The notes under the pieces are model-generated. The model did not search any database. It had not been told where the DNA came from and was given only the letters and a program-made list of their open reading frames with translations. Positions 27,748 through 37,512 of a stretch of DNA of 64,000 bases are shown here, in pieces. The first letter of the stretch is position 1; each line of letters begins with the position of its first letter. Source of the DNA: Gammaproteobacteria bacterium (lineage in GTDB: Bacteria > Pseudomonadota > Gammaproteobacteria > Magnimaribacterales > Magnimaribacteraceae). The translations under genes were made by a program, and so were the position numbers. The DNA lies in the NCBI GenBank assembly GCA_004214065.1, contig SGZM01000003.1, positions 1-64,000 on the forward strand. The letters run 5' to 3'.

Positions 27748-28230
27748 ATGACAATACAAGTTGGTGATACTTTACCTTCAATAAACCTTACTACTATGAC
27801 TGATGAGGGTCCAAAACCCGTTTCTATGGCTGAGATTTCTTCGGGAAAGAAAGTAGTATTATTTGCTGTTCCTGGTGCTTTTACCCCTACATGCAGTGTT
27901 CAGCATCTACCTGGATTTCTAGAAAAAAATAGTGATTTAAAAGAAAAAGGCGTTGATGTTATTGCGTGTGTATCAGTGAATGACCCATTTGTTATGAAGG
28001 CTTGGGGTGAAGATAGAAGTGTTGGAGATGATGTAATGATGTTATCGGATGGAAACGGCGAGTTTACGGCTGCTATAGGCTTAGAGATGGATGGCAGTGG
28101 ATTCGGTCTTGGCACTAGGTCTCAAAGATATGCAATGATTATTGATGATGGTGTTGTTTCAGCATTAAATGTTGAACCTGGTCCTGGTCTAGATGTCAGC
28201 TCAGCTGAGACAATACTGGGGCTGCTGTAA
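27748..28230 (+). CDS. Prx5-type peroxiredoxin
   Basis: A 160-residue thiol peroxidase with the Prx5 motif PGAFTPTCS (peroxidatic Cys near residue 50) and a second cysteine in VIACVSVNDPF near 75 typical of the AhpE/Prx5 glutaredoxin-dependent group. It reduces hydrogen peroxide and lipid peroxides. First gene of an operon: its stop lies four bases before the P450 start, suggesting that it protects against peroxide made by the P450 or acts on oxidised lipid products. Confidence 0.92.
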   Translation: MTIQVGDTLPSINLTTMTDEGPKPVSMAEISSGKKVVLFAVPGAFTPTCSVQHLPGFLEKNSDLKEKGVDVIACVSVNDPFVMKAWGEDRSVGDDVMMLSDGNGEFTAAIGLEMDGSGFGLGTRSQRYAMIIDDGVVSALNVEPGPGLDVSSAETILGLL

Positions 28231-28234
28231 AAAA

Positions 28235-29473
28235 ATGCCAAAGCCCATTTATGATATCGGTCAGATTTGTGAACTTGATAAATGGGAGACTTTTATCAAT
28301 GGTCAGCCTTTTGATATTTTTAAAAGACTTCGTGAGGAAGCCCCAATCTATTGGCACGAAGAAAGTTTAGATTTTGAGCCTGGTTTTTGGGCCTTAACTA
28401 AGCATGAAGATATCGTAAGGGTCTCTAAAGATCCCATGACTTTTTCTTCTGCTGTCGGAGGTCATTTGATGTCAATGGGTGATCCTGAAGTTGTAGATCC
28501 TTCTGCTGTAGCAGCGATTATAGGAAATATGATTGGTATGGATCCGCCTGATCATCAGGTTTATAGAAAAATGGTAGCTCCAAGCTTTACTCCAAAGGCC
28601 ATTAGAAGCTTAGAAATAGATATGAGAGCTAAAGTGAGAGAACTTCTTGAAAATGTAGAAGGCAAAGGAGAGTTCAACTTCGTTACAGAAATAGCAGAGC
28701 AATTACCTTTATGGGTACTCTGCGAAATGATGGGTATTCCGGAATCTGAAAGACCTAAAATAAGAGATTTAGTTAATAACCTCACTGATGCATCCATACA
28801 ACAAGACCCTAACAACTCTTTCCAAATATGGGTCAATTATATGGAACTATTCAAGATGGGTAGAGACATGATTGAAGAGAGAAGAAAAAACCCAACTGAT
28901 GATCTTATGAGTGTGGTTGCTAATACTAAAATAGAAGGTTCAGAACTTCCTCCAGAGCTGCTTGATGGTTTTTTTCTTCTAATGGTAATTGCGGGAAATG
29001 AAACTACAAGAAACACACTAACAGGAGGGCTCATGGCTTTAACTGAGAACCCTGAAGAAAGAGAGAAACTTTTGAATGAACCTTCGTTAATTTCCAATGC
29101 TACTGATGAAATGTTGAGATGGGTCACTTCCGTGATCTACTTTAGAAGAACTGCAACTAAAGATACAAAAATTAGAGGTCAGAATATTAAAGCAGGGGAT
29201 AAGGTTGTCATGTGGTATGGTTCTGCGAATCGAGATGAAGATGTATTTACTGATGGTCACTTATTTAGAGTAGAAAGAGAGAACGCAAAGAAGCATCTGG
29301 CATTTGGGGCTGGTGAGCATCTTTGCTTAGGGAATAGGTTGGGACATATGCAGATTAGGGTATTGTTTGAAGAGCTTTTGTCTCGTTATCCTAATATTCA
29401 TTATGTAGCAGAGCCAACCAGGATACCTTCGAATTTCTTAGCCGGGATTTCTGAGTTAAAAGTAAATTTATAA
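28235..29473 (+). CDS. Cytochrome P450, CYP125-like
   Basis: A 412-residue soluble bacterial P450. Oxygen-binding helix I motif AGNETTRN (about 253-260), ExxR in EMLRW (about 292-296), and heme loop FGAGEHLCLG with axial cysteine near 364. The I-helix and the stretch KAGDKVVMWYGSANRDEDVF strongly resemble CYP125/CYP142-type sterol side-chain hydroxylases; the substrate is inference. I chose the ATG at 28235 because the longer frame overlaps the peroxiredoxin gene. No ferredoxin or reductase gene is near. Confidence 0.92.
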   Translation: MPKPIYDIGQICELDKWETFINGQPFDIFKRLREEAPIYWHEESLDFEPGFWALTKHEDIVRVSKDPMTFSSAVGGHLMSMGDPEVVDPSAVAAIIGNMIGMDPPDHQVYRKMVAPSFTPKAIRSLEIDMRAKVRELLENVEGKGEFNFVTEIAEQLPLWVLCEMMGIPESERPKIRDLVNNLTDASIQQDPNNSFQIWVNYMELFKMGRDMIEERRKNPTDDLMSVVANTKIEGSELPPELLDGFFLLMVIAGNETTRNTLTGGLMALTENPEEREKLLNEPSLISNATDEMLRWVTSVIYFRRTATKDTKIRGQNIKAGDKVVMWYGSANRDEDVFTDGHLFRVERENAKKHLAFGAGEHLCLGNRLGHMQIRVLFEELLSRYPNIHYVAEPTRIPSNFLAGISELKVNL

Positions 29474-29475
29474 AA

Positions 29476-30576
29476 ATGATCTCTCAAGGCGACGATTTCC
29501 CCATTCATCAACTACCCACACCAGTTGCCGAAGTCGGCACAGAGAGAAATTTTTACGATCGTTACTTTTTCAATGGCTACAACGAAGATGGAAGTATATT
29601 CTTCGGAGCCGCATTCTGTGTTTATCCTAATTTGAATATAAAAGATGGGAGTTTTATTTTAGTCCTCAATGGTGTTCAACATAATTTTAGATATTCTGAT
29701 GTTCTTAATCACGAACGAATGGAAACAGGTGTTGGCTGTTTAAAGATAGAAATAATTCAACCCTTAAAAAAGCTCAGAATTATTGTTGAGGACAACGAGA
29801 AAGACATTTCTGTTGATATTTCTTTCACTGGACGCTTTGAGCCAATGGAAGAACCAAGAATGACTTTAAAAAATGGCCCCAGGATCTACATGGACTCCAC
29901 ACGCATGACTCAACACGGAAACTGGATTGGAAATATAAAGTTTAAGGATGTGGCTATCGACCTTTCTCAAGATAATTATTTAGGTACTCGTGATAGATCA
30001 TGGGGTATAAGGCCTGTTGGTGCTCAAGATACTCAGATTGTGCCTCCGTTGAAATTACCGCAATTTTATTGGTTATGGGCTCCAGCTAATTTCCTTGATC
30101 AATCTTCACATTTATATTTTGTGGATGATGAGTCAGGTTACGCAACTCATAGCCACTGTGTTCAGCAAGGAACTGATCATAGCGTTAAGTTACACGAATT
30201 AAAAAAAGAAATAGAATACAAAAAGGGTTCAAGACGAATAACAAAGGCTAAATTCTTTGCCGTGAAAGAGGATGGCACAAAAGTATCTTGGTCCCTAACT
30301 CCAAAATATCATATTTACATGTGTGGACTGGGATATATGCATCCTGAATGGGGTCATGGTCAGTTTCATGGAGAGAATCAATCTCTTTACGACTTTTATG
30401 ATTTAAAGGAAGATCCTCACGATCCCCCTTTTCTTCACATACAGGCTATTTGTGATTTCGAAATGAAAGAACATGGCTCATCTAAAAAAGGAATAGGCGC
30501 TTTAGAGCAACTATTAATAGGTCCACATCATACTAGTGGTTTTGAGGCGTTATTAGACGGACAGGCTGATGTCTGA
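29476..30576 (+). CDS. Conserved-looking protein of unknown function in a P450-kinase operon (366 aa)
   Basis: A soluble protein without signal peptide. It is beta-rich throughout, with a striking motif GTRDRSWGIRPVG at about residues 170-182 and several His/Trp-rich segments (LPQFYWLWAPANF, HSHCVQQG, GYMHPEWGHGQFHG), resembling calycin- or lipocalin-like enzymes that bind hydrophobic substrates; I cannot name the family with certainty. Two bases separate it from the P450 and its end overlaps the kinase by eight bases, so a role in the same pathway is likely. Confidence 0.8.
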   Translation: MISQGDDFPIHQLPTPVAEVGTERNFYDRYFFNGYNEDGSIFFGAAFCVYPNLNIKDGSFILVLNGVQHNFRYSDVLNHERMETGVGCLKIEIIQPLKKLRIIVEDNEKDISVDISFTGRFEPMEEPRMTLKNGPRIYMDSTRMTQHGNWIGNIKFKDVAIDLSQDNYLGTRDRSWGIRPVGAQDTQIVPPLKLPQFYWLWAPANFLDQSSHLYFVDDESGYATHSHCVQQGTDHSVKLHELKKEIEYKKGSRRITKAKFFAVKEDGTKVSWSLTPKYHIYMCGLGYMHPEWGHGQFHGENQSLYDFYDLKEDPHDPPFLHIQAICDFEMKEHGSSKKGIGALEQLLIGPHHTSGFEALLDGQADV

Positions 30577-31573
30577 AGAACTCTCCTCTTTGTTTCTTAA
30601 TTATTATTCCAATTTTACAAATAAAGAATTTTCGCTAGTTAATTTAGAAAGAATTTTTGGAGGAGCAAGCCGAGAAACTTATAGAATAAAAGTTAAGGAT
30701 AATTCCGATAATGAAGAAAAGTTAATACTGAGACTCTCTCAAGACAGCTCTTTGATAGAGACTGAACAGAGAACTGAGTACTTAGCTTATTCTGCTTTTC
30801 AGGATTCAAAGGTTCCAGTCCCAATTCTGATTGACATGTCTGAAGATAATACTCAATTAGGTGCCTCATTTATGTTGATGAGGGAGCTAGAAGGAGAGGC
30901 TGCCAGCCCTTTTACTCCAAATATTTATTCACCCTATGAGGAAGATTTAGGAAATCAGTTTTGGTCAATCTTGGGAGAGATAGCAAAAAAAGAAATAGAT
31001 TCTGAAATCTTTAAAATCTTTTCTAAAGATTTTAAGCAACCTTGCTGGAAAAATGAATTAGATAAATGGGTTAAGGTGATACATGAAGACTCTATAGGAG
31101 TAGAGCCCATCCTAGAGTCAGGTATAAGATATTTATATCGAAACCCACCTAATGAAAATAAAAGAATAAGTATGGTGCATGGAGATTATAGAAGTGGAAA
31201 CTTCTTGTACTTGAAGGAAAAAGTTACAGGAGTTTTGGATTGGGAGATGGCTCATTTAGGAGATCCTCTTGAAGATTTAGGTTGGGCACTATCACCAATT
31301 TGGAGCTGGCAAGACAAAGAACGTCCTGCATACTTAATAAAGAGAGATGAGGCTATCAGAGTATGGAAAACATCAAGTGAAATTGATCTTGATGAAAAAG
31401 ATTTAGAGTGGTGGGAACTATTTGCTGCTGTAAAAGGGATGGCAATTTGGATTTCAGCAGGAAACGAATTTAAATCAGGTAAGAATATAGATCCAATAAA
31501 TTTATTTTCTGCATGGATACCTGGAGATATTCATTTAGAAGTTATTTTAGATATTTTAGAAAGTAATATATGA
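30569..31573 (+). CDS. APH-fold kinase resembling LvaA/ACAD10-11 hydroxyacyl-CoA kinases
   Basis: A 334-residue aminoglycoside-phosphotransferase-fold kinase. ATP loop GGASRETYRI near residues 31-40, catalytic loop HGDYRSGN at 204-211 and metal-binding LDWEMAHLGDP at 223-233. This set, notably GDYRSGN and DWEMAHLGDP, is that of the ACAD10/11-N and LvaA kinases that phosphorylate 4-hydroxyacyl-CoA, not drug-resistance enzymes. Coupled to the genes before and after by overlaps of 8 and 4 bases. Substrate not proven. Confidence 0.85.
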   Translation: MSEELSSLFLNYYSNFTNKEFSLVNLERIFGGASRETYRIKVKDNSDNEEKLILRLSQDSSLIETEQRTEYLAYSAFQDSKVPVPILIDMSEDNTQLGASFMLMRELEGEAASPFTPNIYSPYEEDLGNQFWSILGEIAKKEIDSEIFKIFSKDFKQPCWKNELDKWVKVIHEDSIGVEPILESGIRYLYRNPPNENKRISMVHGDYRSGNFLYLKEKVTGVLDWEMAHLGDPLEDLGWALSPIWSWQDKERPAYLIKRDEAIRVWKTSSEIDLDEKDLEWWELFAAVKGMAIWISAGNEFKSGKNIDPINLFSAWIPGDIHLEVILDILESNI

Positions 31574-32010
31574 AACCCGATATAAATATAGCTCTTCTTA
31601 ATGCTGCCCAAGAAATCATAAATAGATTTAGTCCCCTTATCGATGATGAATATGAGAAATCTCGTTTAGGTTCTTGGGGTGCTCTTATATTAATTTCAGC
31701 AATGAAGTTTAATGATGCGTCTTCATCATTACAAAAAGAGAATATAGAAATAATAGATTGGCTTTTGGTAAATTCTAGATTGAATGATAAAGATATTGAG
31801 AGTTATAGACCTTCAAACACTGAAAAAGGTATTGACCAATTAGACCAAGAAAATCAGGCATTAAGAGCTTTGTTAGATAAGGAAGTAGAGTACTTTGAGG
31901 AGAGGGGAGATAATAATTTACTAGAGAGTGTCTTTTGTTTATTTAGGTCAATGCATCATAGACGTAAGATTAGTGACCTTATAGGTTTATTGCAGCAGCC
32001 TGAATCTTAA
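31570..32010 (+). CDS. Small helical protein coupled to the kinase, LvaB-like by position
   Basis: A 146-residue, mostly alpha-helical, acidic protein with no signal peptide. The motif SRLGSWGALILISAMKF near residues 35-51 and KGIDQLDQENQALRALLDKEVEYF near 80-103 are notable. In levulinate-type catabolic operons a small protein (LvaB) directly follows and binds the kinase LvaA; position and length suggest a similar role, but sequence relationship is not established by me. Starts inside the kinase stop region (4-base overlap). Confidence 0.65.
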   Translation: MKPDINIALLNAAQEIINRFSPLIDDEYEKSRLGSWGALILISAMKFNDASSSLQKENIEIIDWLLVNSRLNDKDIESYRPSNTEKGIDQLDQENQALRALLDKEVEYFEERGDNNLLESVFCLFRSMHHRRKISDLIGLLQQPES

Positions 32011-32126
32011 CTGGCCCACTGAACGAAAGATACAAAACCATAAGCCCCTAAAAACATTGGAGCCAAGTAGAGAGTTGGTAATATCACCTCTGATACTTTT
32101 TTAGCTGTTTTTTCTATTTTTTTCAT
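32007..32126 (-). CDS. Possible 39-aa single-helix membrane peptide
   Basis: Reverse-strand frame of 39 codons: a lysine-rich N terminus (MKKIEKTAKKVSE) followed by one hydrophobic segment (VILPTLYLAPMFLGAYGFVSFV). It ends four bases inside the preceding gene. The amphipathic layout looks like a real small membrane protein, but there is no ribosome site and chance cannot be excluded. The rest of the spacer to 32229 is very AT-rich without other recognisable features. Confidence 0.35.
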   Translation of the reverse strand: MKKIEKTAKKVSEVILPTLYLAPMFLGAYGFVSFVQWAS

Positions 32127-32229
32127 TTAATTTTATGTTGAATATTTCAATTGAGTAAATAATATCATTTAAAATAATATAAGTATATAATTTTAGTGAA
32201 TATTATGTGAAATAGTTGTGAAATGGCAG

Positions 32230-33282
32230 TTATTTTGCGTTTGAAATAAAAAATTCTACTATAGCTATGCCATTTTCACCTCTAATTGAATATAACAAAT
32301 AGTTCTTATCATCTTCAATAAAGATTGCAGGATCTCTCAATTGATTAGCAGGAATATTAATGGCACTAGCTACAGACTTATATAAAGGCAGAGAAGCACC
32401 TTCCCATTCTTTTTCAGGCTTTAGAACTTCTAATGACTTTGAGGTTTCCCATGAAGATGAAGGTAAAGTAAGGTCTATAGTTGTAAGTAAAATACGTTCA
32501 GGCTTATCCCCCTTTCTAGTGTAAAAAATAAGTAGTTTATCGTCATGTACCATTACTGCACTATGTCTAGTGTCTTCATCCATGATTTGATTCACTATAG
32601 TAAAATCTTCTAGATCTCCAGAATTCTTGTAAATAACACCAGGCATTGAAATGGCGTAGTCCACGCCTTTATAGGAAAATTTTCTAAAGTAAGGCCATCC
32701 AACTATTTTTTTTCTAGCTAAAAAATTAATACCATCATTTGATACAGCTACTCTAGTTTTTTGAAGACCAAATTCATCAAGCCCATGATAGTACATGACA
32801 ATTCTTTGATTAATTTCATCTACATGAACATCAGGAGAAGCAATATGTGGATAAGTCAGATCATCTATCTTTTTAGGTATATGGTCAATATGATCTTTAT
32901 GGGCATCTCTATCTCCAAGTTCATTTACATTAAAATCGTCAGGTATCTCAGGTCTTTGAGTTAAAAAATGCGAATCCTTAAGTTGTAACGTACCTCCAGT
33001 ATATATTTTCCAGGGACCCTTAAGGTTTTCTGCAAATGCTAGTTTTATTCTATCTCCCTTGTGGTCTGCAAAGTATAAGTAGTATTTTCCAAGTGGACTT
33101 TTAATCCAAGCAGGAGCTTTGATTAGAGATGGGCCATTGATATTAGATCCAATCTCCTCTTCCAGAAAAGGAGGTATTATTGGCTCGTCTATAAAACGAG
33201 ATATTTTTATTTTCACTTCAGTCTCTTTTGCATTGCAACTCAATAGTAATCCCAAGATTAATGATATGAAATAATTCTTCAT
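32230..33282 (-). CDS. GH43-like beta-propeller lipoprotein, putative glycosidase
   Basis: A 350-residue lipoprotein: lipobox LLSC at residues 13-16. The mature part has repeated segments of the type YYLYFADHKGDRIKLAFAEN, VHVDEINQRIVMYYHG and AVSNDGINFL typical of five-bladed beta-propeller glycosidases (GH43/GH32/GH117 group). Candidate acidic residues are in SPDVHVDE and LRDPAIF, but the catalytic triad is not certain. An exported, surface-linked enzyme for polysaccharide or sugar conjugates is likely. No polysaccharide-utilisation partners are adjacent. Confidence 0.7.
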   Translation of the reverse strand: MKNYFISLILGLLLSCNAKETEVKIKISRFIDEPIIPPFLEEEIGSNINGPSLIKAPAWIKSPLGKYYLYFADHKGDRIKLAFAENLKGPWKIYTGGTLQLKDSHFLTQRPEIPDDFNVNELGDRDAHKDHIDHIPKKIDDLTYPHIASPDVHVDEINQRIVMYYHGLDEFGLQKTRVAVSNDGINFLARKKIVGWPYFRKFSYKGVDYAISMPGVIYKNSGDLEDFTIVNQIMDEDTRHSAVMVHDDKLLIFYTRKGDKPERILLTTIDLTLPSSSWETSKSLEVLKPEKEWEGASLPLYKSVASAINIPANQLRDPAIFIEDDKNYLLYSIRGENGIAIVEFFISNAK

Positions 33283-33330
33283 AATTAGATTTTATTTAAT
33301 TTCAAGTCCCGCACTTCGTATAGCACAGGT

Positions 33331-33336
33331 TATAAT
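33331..33336 (+). promoter_or_regulatory. Putative -10 element of parE-parC
   Basis: A perfect TATAAT 13 bases before the ATG at 33350. Predicted leader is about 6-7 bases, too short for a Shine-Dalgarno sequence, and none is seen. Confidence 0.45.
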
Positions 33337-33349
33337 AAGATAAAACCAG

Positions 33350-35236
33350 ATGGCTAGAGAATATACTGCAAAGTCGATTGAAGTCCTTTCAGGGCTCGAT
33401 CCGGTCAAGAAAAGGCCGGGTATGTATACGGAAACATCACGGCCAAATCACTTAGCCCTAGAAGTAATCGACAATAGCATTGATGAAGCCCTCGGAGGGT
33501 TCGCGTCTAAGATAGATGTATGTTTGCTTAAGGATGGTTCATTAAGTGTTGAAGATGATGGCAGGGGTATGCCAGTTGATATTCATCCTGATGAAGGAAT
33601 ACCGGCAGTTGAATTAATATTTACTAGACTGCATGCCGGAGCTAAATTCTCTAATGAAGATTATAAATTCTCTGGAGGCTTACACGGCGTAGGAGTCTCA
33701 GTTGTAAATGCTTTATCACTTCATCTGGAAGCTGAGATCAAAAGAGATGGTAAGAAGTATGCCATTAGATTTGAAGAAAGTGAAAAGAAGATAGATCTGA
33801 AGCCCATAGATACCGTAGGACAAAAAAATACAGGGACCAAGGTAACTTTTCTAGCTGATCCTCAGTATTTTGACAACGCAAAAATATCTGTATCGCAACT
33901 TACTGCAGCTTTAAAAGCTAAAGCAGTACTTTCTCCTGGTTTAAAGATATCCTTTTCTGATGAAAACACTGGCAATTCTGAGACTTGGTGCTTTGTCGAA
34001 GGATTAGCGTCTTATCTCGCTGCTTCAAATGTTGGGGGTGAAGTCGTCCCTTCAAATCCCTTTGAAGGGGAGTATCTTTCTGAGGATGGTGGATTGACTT
34101 GGGCCCTGCAATGGGTGCAAGGAATCGCTGATCCTATATCTGAGAGTTATGTAAATCTCATACCAACCTCTCAAGGTGGAACACATGTAAATGGAACCAG
34201 GTCAGGACTCACCGAAGCTTTAAAAGAATTTTGTGATTTTAGGAATTTAATACCAAGAGGCGTCAAATTAACTGCAGATGATATTTGGCTCAACTGTAGT
34301 TCAATAATTTCTGCCAAAGTAAAAGATCCTCAGTTTACTGGTCAGACAAAAGAACGATTATCCTCGAAAGAATTTACAAATATATCATCTCAAATCATCA
34401 AAGACTCTTTTAGTCTCTGGCTTAATCAGCATACTGAAGAAGGAGAGCTAATTGCTGAAATTTGTATTGCTAATGCTCAGGCAAGGCAAAAGAGCAATAA
34501 AAAAGTTGATAGAAAGAAAATTATTTCTGGACCGGCATTGCCAGGCAAGCTAACAGACTGCACTAATGATGATCCAGAAAAGGGTGAGCTTTTTTTAGTT
34601 GAGGGGGAGTCAGCCGGAGGCTCAGCAAAGAGAGCAAGAGACAGAACATTTCAAGCGATTCTCCCACTTAAGGGGAAGATTATGAATACTTGGGAGGTGG
34701 ATGTTAGCGAAGTTTTGGCTTCTCAAGAAGTAAGTAATATAGCTATTGCACTGGGTGTAGAACCAGGCAGTAATGATTTAGAAGGGTTGAGGTATGGAAA
34801 AGTTTGTATTTTGGCAGATGCCGATTCTGACGGATTACACATCGCTACTTTGCTATGTGCTCTTTTCTTAAAACATTTCAGACCTCTTGTTGAAGCTGGA
34901 AGAGTTTATGTTTCAATGCCACCTCTTTATAGAATAGATCAAGGTAAGGATGTTCATTACGCTTTGGATGATGATGAAAAAGATAAGCTAGTTAAAGAAC
35001 TTCAAAAGAAAAATAAGAGAACAAAAATAGAAGTACAAAGATTTAAGGGACTTGGAGAAATGAATGCATCCCAGCTTAGAGAAACAACTATGCTTCCAGG
35101 TGCGAGAAGATTAGTTCAGCTTACAGTTAAAAACGGAGATAAATCTTCTCAAATGGTTGATATGCTCCTTTCTAAGAAAAGATCTCAAGACAGAAAAGAG
35201 TGGCTCGAAGATAAGGGAAATTTAGCAAATGTCTGA
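33350..35236 (+). CDS. parE: DNA topoisomerase IV subunit B
   Basis: A 628-residue ATPase subunit of topoisomerase IV, which separates daughter chromosomes. GHKL ATPase motifs ([31 protein letters not shown]), then the TOPRIM domain with [15 protein letters not shown] and DADSDG. The length near 630 fits ParE rather than the longer GyrB. The ending overlaps parC by eight bases, so the subunits are made together. Confidence 0.96.
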   Translation: MAREYTAKSIEVLSGLDPVKKRPGMYTETSRPNHLALEVIDNSIDEALGGFASKIDVCLLKDGSLSVEDDGRGMPVDIHPDEGIPAVELIFTRLHAGAKFSNEDYKFSGGLHGVGVSVVNALSLHLEAEIKRDGKKYAIRFEESEKKIDLKPIDTVGQKNTGTKVTFLADPQYFDNAKISVSQLTAALKAKAVLSPGLKISFSDENTGNSETWCFVEGLASYLAASNVGGEVVPSNPFEGEYLSEDGGLTWALQWVQGIADPISESYVNLIPTSQGGTHVNGTRSGLTEALKEFCDFRNLIPRGVKLTADDIWLNCSSIISAKVKDPQFTGQTKERLSSKEFTNISSQIIKDSFSLWLNQHTEEGELIAEICIANAQARQKSNKKVDRKKIISGPALPGKLTDCTNDDPEKGELFLVEGESAGGSAKRARDRTFQAILPLKGKIMNTWEVDVSEVLASQEVSNIAIALGVEPGSNDLEGLRYGKVCILADADSDGLHIATLLCALFLKHFRPLVEAGRVYVSMPPLYRIDQGKDVHYALDDDEKDKLVKELQKKNKRTKIEVQRFKGLGEMNASQLRETTMLPGARRLVQLTVKNGDKSSQMVDMLLSKKRSQDRKEWLEDKGNLANV

Positions 35237-37469
35237 AAAACTTGAACAGCAATCTCTAAGTCAGTTTAGCGAGAGGGCTTACCTTGACTATTCTATGTAC
35301 GTAATTCTTGATCGTGCATTACCCCATATTGGAGACGGTTTAAAACCAGTTCAAAGAAGGATTATTTATGCGATGTCAGAACTGGGCTTAAGCTCTGCTG
35401 CAAAGTATAAGAAAAGCGCAAGAACAGTTGGAGATGTTATTGGAAAGTTTCATCCTCATGGAGATACTGCTGCCTATGAGGCTATGGTCTTGCTCTCTCA
35501 AGTATTTTCAACGAGATATCCCCTTATAGATGGACAGGGAAATTGGGGTTCCATAGATGATCCCAAGTCTTTTGCTGCAATGAGGTATACAGAATGTCGT
35601 CTTTCACCCTATGCAAAAAGTCTTCTTGAAGAGCTTGGACAAGGAACAGTTGACTGGGCGAGTAATTTTGATGGGACTCTACTAGAACCTTCTGTATTAC
35701 CAGCCAGATTACCTAATTTACTATTAAATGGTGCTACAGGAATTGCTGTAGGGATGGCAACAGATATACCCCCTCATAATTTAAATGAAGTTGTCACCGC
35801 TTGTATTAAGATTTTAGATGAACCTAAAGTTACTGTTGATGAACTTTATACAATCATACCTGGGCCAGACTATCCAACTAAAGCAGAAATAATATCTTCT
35901 GAAGAAGATCTTAGAGAAATCTATCGTTCAGGAAGAGGCTCGGTAAGAATGAGATCAACTTACGAGATAGAAAAAGGTGAGATTGTTATCACCGCTTTAC
36001 CTCATCAAACTTCTAGTTCAAAAATTTTAGAACAAATAGCTCTTCAAATGGATAGCAAGAAACTTCCAATGATAGTTGATTTGAGAGATGAGAGCGATGA
36101 AGAAAGTCCAACTCGATTAGTCCTAGTTCCTAAATCCAATAGAGTAGACAAAGATGCAGTAATGAATCACTTATTTGCTACTACAGATCTCCAAAAAAAC
36201 TATAGAGTCAATATGAATCTAATTGGTCTTAATGGCAAGCCTCAGACCCGCGATATAAAACTTGTTCTTAAGGAATGGTTAACTTTTAGATCCCAAACAG
36301 TCACGAGAAGATTACAACATAGATTGGATTGGGTTTTGGATCGACTTCATATATTAGAAGGACTTCTTGTAATTTATCTCAACATTGACGAAGTTATAAG
36401 CATTATTAGAAATGAAGATGATCCAAAGAAGGTATTACAAAAGAAATTTAAATTAAGCGTAATACAAGTAGATGCAATTTTAGAAATACGACTAAGGCAA
36501 TTAGCTAAGCTCGAAGAAATTAAAATTACTGAAGAGCAAGGTAATCTTGATTCAGAAAGAAAGGATTTAGAGAAACTTTTAAGCTCAAAAACACGCCTTA
36601 AAACACTTATTAAAAACGAGCTTAAAGCCGATACAGAAATATATGGTGATGAGAGAAATAGCCCAATTGTATTTAGAGAGGAGGCCACGGCATTTGATGA
36701 AACTGAATTAATTTCTTCCGATCCTGTTACTGTTGTTCTTTCTGAGAGGGGGTGGATTAGAGCTGCTAAAGGCCATGATATTGATCCTGAATCTCTTAAT
36801 TATAGAGAAGGTGACTGTTATTTTTCATCTACACCTTCAAGAAATAATCAAAATGCAGTCTTCTTTGACTCAAAAGGAAAGGCATATACTTTGCCCTGTC
36901 ACTCATTACCTTCTGCAAGAGGTCAAGGAGAGCCTTTAACCGGAAGGTTAAATGCAGAATCAGGTGAAACATTCATGGGGGTAGTTTCTGGGGTAACTGA
37001 AACGAAGATTATTTTAGCCACTTCATCAGGTTATGGTTTTATAGCAAATCTTGGAGATTTACAGACTAAAAACAAATCTGGAAAAGCAGCAATCAAGGTC
37101 CAAGAAAACGCAAAAGTTCTCATACCAAGCGTGATTAAAGATGAGAATGATCTACTGGCAGCAATAACTAACCAAGGCAGAATGCTTGTTTTTCCTTATA
37201 CCGAGTTACCTCAACTAGCTCGAGGAAAAGGAAACAAGATAATTGGAATACCGAAGGCAAATTTCGAATCTGGCGATGAATTTTTACAAGAGATTGCAGT
37301 TATAGGTCAAGGAAGAGAGTTAAAATTAATTAGTGGTAAAAGGCATTTCACAATCAAACTTAAAGACCTTGAAAACTTCCTAGGCAATAGAGGTAGGAGA
37401 GGCAACTTCTTGCCTAAAGGATTCAGGAAGGTTGATAAAGTAGAAGTAGTATCACCCGAAAATTTATAG
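35229..37469 (+). CDS. parC: DNA topoisomerase IV subunit A
   Basis: A 746-residue DNA-cutting subunit. The quinolone-determining region reads [12 protein letters not shown] (Thr where E. coli ParC has Ser80; the acidic Glu84 is kept), and the active tyrosine is in [10 protein letters not shown] near residue 118. A degenerate C-terminal beta-pinwheel follows without the GyrA box, as usual for ParC. Overlap with parE supports coupled expression. Confidence 0.96.
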   Translation: MSEKLEQQSLSQFSERAYLDYSMYVILDRALPHIGDGLKPVQRRIIYAMSELGLSSAAKYKKSARTVGDVIGKFHPHGDTAAYEAMVLLSQVFSTRYPLIDGQGNWGSIDDPKSFAAMRYTECRLSPYAKSLLEELGQGTVDWASNFDGTLLEPSVLPARLPNLLLNGATGIAVGMATDIPPHNLNEVVTACIKILDEPKVTVDELYTIIPGPDYPTKAEIISSEEDLREIYRSGRGSVRMRSTYEIEKGEIVITALPHQTSSSKILEQIALQMDSKKLPMIVDLRDESDEESPTRLVLVPKSNRVDKDAVMNHLFATTDLQKNYRVNMNLIGLNGKPQTRDIKLVLKEWLTFRSQTVTRRLQHRLDWVLDRLHILEGLLVIYLNIDEVISIIRNEDDPKKVLQKKFKLSVIQVDAILEIRLRQLAKLEEIKITEEQGNLDSERKDLEKLLSSKTRLKTLIKNELKADTEIYGDERNSPIVFREEATAFDETELISSDPVTVVLSERGWIRAAKGHDIDPESLNYREGDCYFSSTPSRNNQNAVFFDSKGKAYTLPCHSLPSARGQGEPLTGRLNAESGETFMGVVSGVTETKIILATSSGYGFIANLGDLQTKNKSGKAAIKVQENAKVLIPSVIKDENDLLAAITNQGRMLVFPYTELPQLARGKGNKIIGIPKANFESGDEFLQEIAVIGQGRELKLISGKRHFTIKLKDLENFLGNRGRRGNFLPKGFRKVDKVEVVSPENL

Positions 37470-37512
37470 TTTTATATTCTTGTTTGTTATAAATAATTCA
37501 ATGGAGAGATAA

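Noticed and set aside
28193-28234. Upstream start for the P450 inside the peroxiredoxin gene
   Set aside because: Residues before MPKPIYD do not resemble P450 N termini; a four-base spacer to ATG 28235 is a normal operon junction.
30569-31573. Aminoglycoside resistance gene
   Set aside because: The catalytic loop and context match ACAD10/11-LvaA-type kinases, and the gene sits in a catabolic operon.
32127-32229. AT-rich spacer as replication origin or small RNA
   Set aside because: No repeats like DnaA boxes and no stable structure by eye; low complexity alone explains it.
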